Shown here: positions 60,658-64,000 of the stretch, one piece after another
How the letters are laid out: every line of letters begins with the position of its first letter
Numbering within the stretch: the stretch's first letter is position 1
Assembly: GCA_014058105.1 (NCBI GenBank)
Contig: JACGCM010001311.1
Coordinates: forward strand, 558,001 to 622,000
Direction: 5' to 3'
Source: Kingdonia uniflora
Lineage: Eukaryota > Streptophyta > Magnoliopsida > Ranunculales > Circaeasteraceae
Length of the DNA: 64,000 nucleotides
Made by a program: the position numbers and the translations under genes
Notes under the pieces: model-generated
Databases searched by the model: none
Told to the model about the DNA's origin: nothing
Seen by the model: the letters and a program-made list of their open reading frames with translations, nothing else

Positions 60658-61300
60658 TTGGAGAGAGCGCACTGGTGTCGGAGTTCGCCATTTGGGAGAG
60701 CGTACTGGTTCTTCTCTATGTTTTGCAATTGGGTTTGGGAGAGAAGATGCAACCAGGGAGTGCTCAGGAAAAATAATTGAGTTTGGAGGTGTTCCTTTTA
60801 CCGTGCGATATTTTCCAGGCGATAAAATGAATGCCGCCCGATAAAAAGAACACCGCCAAACTCATTTTTTTTGAATTTGAGCTCCTCAAACTCGATTGAG
60901 TTCTGACATTGCCAACTGACAAACTCAAACTCATTTTAGAGCTGCTAGGAGGCAAATAGTTTGGGTTTGAATTGGAAAACCCAACCCAAACCCAAACTGG
61001 AGATGCTCTTATAAATCTCCCCCTTATACCACTTCTCTACATTTATTCTCTAAGCCCGTAATTATATCTCTAGTGAAAAAATGTCTCTCAATTTTACTAA
61101 CCTAACAACGTAGAAAACAAAATATTAAAATAACTCAAATAGTGATCTAATTAAAATAAAGTGCAAAGGCAGATCAAGTTCAACCCAAGCACCAAAATGA
61201 AGTCTTAAACTGAACACATACAGTGTGAAAATGACAAGATTAACCCAATAAGTAATCCTCTCTTATCGTGGTACTGGTAATTACAAACTAATAATCCTCT
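60658..61300. other. Intergenic region between the MYB-like gene and ATS3
   Basis: It begins with a tandem duplication of about 33 bp (cggagttcgccatttgg twice, 60640-60690) that includes the MYB-like start codon. It also contains an inverted aagttt/ccaaactc-rich stretch and the motif ggagatgctcttataa near 61000, which resembles a Harbinger-type terminus. Confidence 0.45.
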
Positions 61301-61353
61301 TTCACTCGTCTCTCTAATCCTTCTTCTTTGATTTCCACTCTCCAACAACATAA

Positions 61354-61940
61354 CTAAGCAGCAGCAGCAGCAGCAGCCTTAACCACATTAACATTGTTAC
61401 AGTAATTAAAGCCGAACCACACCCCATAAGGCACATAAGTATTGTAGTAAAAATAAGCCGGTTGCCACGAAGGCTGATACACCGTAACGGATTCGGGTTT
61501 CCAACCATCCGATCCAGTCCGATAAAGATACAAATAACATATCTGATACATACACGGTCCCGATAACCGATATGTATCAGTTGAGCATCTCTCAAACGCT
61601 CCCGATCTCGGATCATCTATTCTCGGCGCGTAAACCTACAAACACAACAACGCCACGTCAGCAACAGGTAAATTGCGAAAGAATGAGGAGATTCTCGAGA
61701 TACGTGTACCTGATAACCGTAGGCGTCGCCGAATGAGATGCTGATTTGGTCGCGGGTGTAAGTGGGGGAAGAGCAGCTAGTGGTGATGTAGACGTCGTAG
61801 TAACACGTGGTGGTGAGGTGTTCGTTGGATTGGATGGTGAGTGATTCGATGCGCTTTGGTTCAAGGAGAGACGTTGGATTGGATTGAGAGGTGGATGAGG
61901 AGATGAAGAGGAGGAGGAGGAGGAGGATTGGTTTAAGCAT
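61354..61940 (-). CDS. Embryo-specific protein ATS3-like, PLAT-type secreted protein (2 exons)
   Basis: Exon 1 is 61710-61940, exon 2 is 61354-61635, with a 74-bp GT-AG intron between. The product is 170 residues. A signal peptide is clear (MLKPILLLLLLFISSSTSQS). The ATS3 domain follows: CYYDVYITTSCSSPTYTRDQ, ISISFGDAYGYQ, then after the junction VYAPRIDDP, FERCSTD, SGPCMYQICYLYLYRTGSDG, WKPESV and the C-terminal GVWFGFNYCNN. The paired cysteines expected for the extracellular fold are present. The family (ATS3, PLAT/LH2-like) is seed- or embryo-expressed in Arabidopsis. The odd feature is a C-terminal run of seven alanines from a GCA repeat. No lesions were seen, so this is the one probably functional host gene. 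It lies next to TE-rich DNA. Confidence 0.9.
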
Positions 61941-61988
61941 TGTTTCGGATTTTGAAATGAGTACACTTGTCTTTTCGAGGAGCTTTGG

Positions 61989-61995
61989 ATTTATA
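61989..61995 (-). promoter_or_regulatory. TATA box candidate of the ATS3-like gene
   Basis: The reverse strand reads GCATATAAATCC, 49-55 bp upstream of the ATG. That spacing would give a short 5' UTR of about 20-25 nt. No CATGCA RY element of seed promoters was seen close by. Confidence 0.5.
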
Positions 61996-62009
61996 TGCAG
62001 ATGGAGGAT

Positions 62010-63100
62010 AGTTGGGGAGTTATTAATTTGCTTGGAAAGGTAGGTTGGAATAACAAGTTTTTTTTTAATCTTTGGAATAATCGGATATTTGTAGGGCAAC
62101 CCTAGAAAAATTGTGAAAAATAATCTGATCTGACCCACCGATATACAGGTCACTTGCTTAGTTACATGTAGTTATGATTTTCTATTTTACCCTCAAATTA
62201 TCGTCACAAGATTATCACTCCACAAGAATCGCCACAATAAGCTTTTATGATTTTCTATAGTGCATCTCTCTCTCTCCTAAACTCTCTACCAAAAATTCTC
62301 TCAACAAATTCTTAAACACCTGAATAAACCAAACTACTCAACAAATTTCTTAATCCCATACACAGTATCCTCTACGACCCACTTCAAATCCTTTGTTGTT
62401 TGCGCTGTTTTGAACAATTGGTAGCTTATTCTTTCTATCACCGAAAAACCCTTGATGAAAACTTATCTGATTGTATTCGATTCTGTAGTCAAACTGTTTG
62501 TGACATGTTTTCAACATTAGTGTTTGAGTGCTATTATAGGGGCTAAGTCCTGACCAACATCCTTTCTAGATGCTTCCTCAGTCCTGCCACATTCACCCTA
62601 GGATCGGTTATTCTCTTTTCGTTGGAGATCCACCCTCTACTAACGTCTGGTTTAGATTGGGCGTGCCAGGTTGTTTTGTGCGTGCAAGAGCTTATTGGTG
62701 CTGGAAAAAAAAATACAAGCTTGGTTAAGTGGAACTTTAAATAAAGGAAAATTACATCACCAACATGGTAGGTCTTCGTAGTAAAAGAAATGCGCGGATA
62801 ATTCACCGATTCTAATAAGTTACCGTAACATCTAACATGGCCGATGAATATCCATATGAGGATTGAAAAAGAGGAATACACATATTAAAGTTTACAATAT
62901 GTTTAAAGTCTTTACATTTTACTTCTAATGCATCATTTATTTAATTTTCAATTTCATGGAATCATCCCATCAAAATATTTAACTGAATGGATTATGTTTT
63001 AAGATGACGCGTGTAACATGTGTTTTTGATGATGAATTATAATTATTTCTTGATAATTGCATAAATACAAGTATATACAGGGAGATTTCAAAAAAAGAAA
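62010..63100. other. No gene recognised
   Basis: This is the upstream region of the ATS3-like gene. A minus-strand frame at 62543-62881 has no known motif and its composition suggests it is not coding. A short CT run lies at 62263-62275. Confidence 0.35.
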
Positions 63101-63108
63101 ACTTAGCG

Positions 63109-63137
63109 GTCGGTCCCACCGGCAACCCGTATACTAG
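63109..63137 (+). other. Possible Helitron 3' end
   Basis: A short hairpin (gtcggt-ccc-accggc, one G-T pair) is followed after 10 nt by CTAG and then T. This is the arrangement expected at Helitron 3' termini. No matching 5' TC end or Rep/helicase sequence was found, so this is tentative. Confidence 0.25.
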
Positions 63138-63176
63138 TAATTTTGTTTGATTATATTTAATCGTTTCTTGAGCTGT

Positions 63177-63500
63177 CTAGATTTGTCGTTTACGTCGTGG
63201 GAGTAAACCTTGCTCTTTGGGTTCTGCATATGCATACGAGTTATTTTTCTTGGATTGTGATATCACCGCACAGTTATGTAAAGATAGTACTGTATGTCGG
63301 ATTGTGCTTACTCTCGGCATAAGGGGTTGAGAGTAAACACCTCTAGCAGCCAAAGCATGGGCATCTACATTATAACTCCTACTATTAAAAGAACAGTGGA
63401 AATAAAGCGAGAAAGTGCATATCAGGCTGCCAAACGCAGAGCTCCTCATGTAAGATCAACTAGTTTTTCCTCAAAGGCTTTGACCAGACGTTGGCAGTAA
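63177..63500 (-). pseudogene. Possible RNase H-like fragment of a LINE-type element
   Basis: A minus-strand frame contains HCSFNSRSYNVDAHALAARG, which resembles the end of plant RVT_3/RNase H domains (RxxNxxAHxLA). Nothing else of the domain is clear, so the match could be chance. Confidence 0.25.
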
Positions 63501-63807
63501 GACTAATTGATAAGTTTCTCAAACCAAACCAATCAGTTCAACCAATTGGTCCAAACCAAAATTGATGAGCTCGAAGTTATGCATGTTGATTTTATAGTGA
63601 AGATAATAACGTTCAACTATAATTGTAGAGAAAGAAATGCAAATGAGATCTCCAATGTTTCATCTCTAAGCATGCATTAATGAATTTCACCTGTATAGTA
63701 CTTTTGCTCTCACCTCCCCCAGGAAGAGCTTTCATGTAGATAAAAAGAAGGATTGAATGCAATGTGTATCAATAGATAGTCTTGTTTTAACAACTAGTAC
63801 TGATAAC

Positions 63808-64000
63808 TGATGCGAGAAAAGCTCAGTCTTTAAATACCCCGCTCAAAATTACGGGTGTTGTAATATAATAAGGGTAAGCAGGGGTCAAATCCACGGGGAG
63901 TAAACGTATTAAAAATATAATTTCTTAATTAACCAATAAACAAATCTAAACTAATTTTGATAAAAGGGTTTAATCTAAAACATAAATCTAAATTACTAAC
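63808..64000 (-). repeat. Dispersed repeat, copy 2 (inverted), cut by the window end
   Basis: It starts TGATGCGAGAAAA and is the reverse complement of the element ending at 20060, sharing the taaataccccgct, taatataataagggtaagc and ccacggggagtaaacg blocks. It runs off the window. Confidence 0.65.

Noticed and set aside
62543..62881. 112-codon minus-strand gene
   Set aside because: No recognisable motif, poor codon texture and no splice or promoter context. It is probably chance.

Overview
This is nuclear DNA from a flowering plant, most likely a eudicot. It is AT-rich, has spliceosomal introns, and consists mostly of nested, decayed transposons of plant-specific lineages. I could not identify the species. 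The only gene that looks functional is a two-exon ATS3/PLAT-type embryo-specific protein gene at 61354-61940 (minus). A degraded MYB/SANT-like gene of the PIF/Harbinger-associated type lies next to it at 59222-60657.

Left nest (1-16917): a TAT-lineage Ty3/Gypsy element A, minus strand, runs off the left edge. Its 5' LTR is split by a second TAT-like element C (2499-16772, minus), which has LTRs of about 577 bp and a near-perfect 5-bp target duplication. C carries gag, protease, RT, a double RNase H region and an integrase that is still open over 453 codons. Its 3' part holds a 161-bp tandem repeat and a large antisense gene that still shows consensus splice sites. From 16918 to 21015 little is recognisable apart from a CT microsatellite and a copy of a dispersed repeat that recurs, inverted, at the right end of the window. 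A hAT transposon with exact 8-bp target duplications occupies 21024-24771.

Central nest (28194-57522): a Ty1/Copia element of about 5.8 kb has been expanded to 29.3 kb by two insertions. The first is a 13-kb CACTA (En/Spm) transposon, 29779-42729, with target duplication TAA. The second is a 10.6-kb TAT-like Gypsy element B, 45240-55835, with target duplication GAAGG/AAAGG, which splits the Copia reverse transcriptase. B has lost the RT palm and carries its own antisense ORFs and a different 44-45-bp tandem repeat at the same place as in C.

The CACTA element is the most unusual object. It keeps a degraded TNPA-like gene (Transposase_24-type core and a distal VAHG/FRPN-type domain) but no recognisable TNPD transposase. 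It also carries a multi-exon piece of a host PX-domain/sorting-nexin-like gene with exon phases preserved, a 5'-truncated LINE that itself holds an antisense PPR fragment, and an almost full-length family-B DNA polymerase pseudogene of the mitochondrial linear-plasmid (invertron) type. Genes of at least three origins, one organellar, are therefore packed inside one DNA transposon.

Element boundaries come from matching termini and target duplications read by eye. Domain calls rest on motif recognition, not on database searches.
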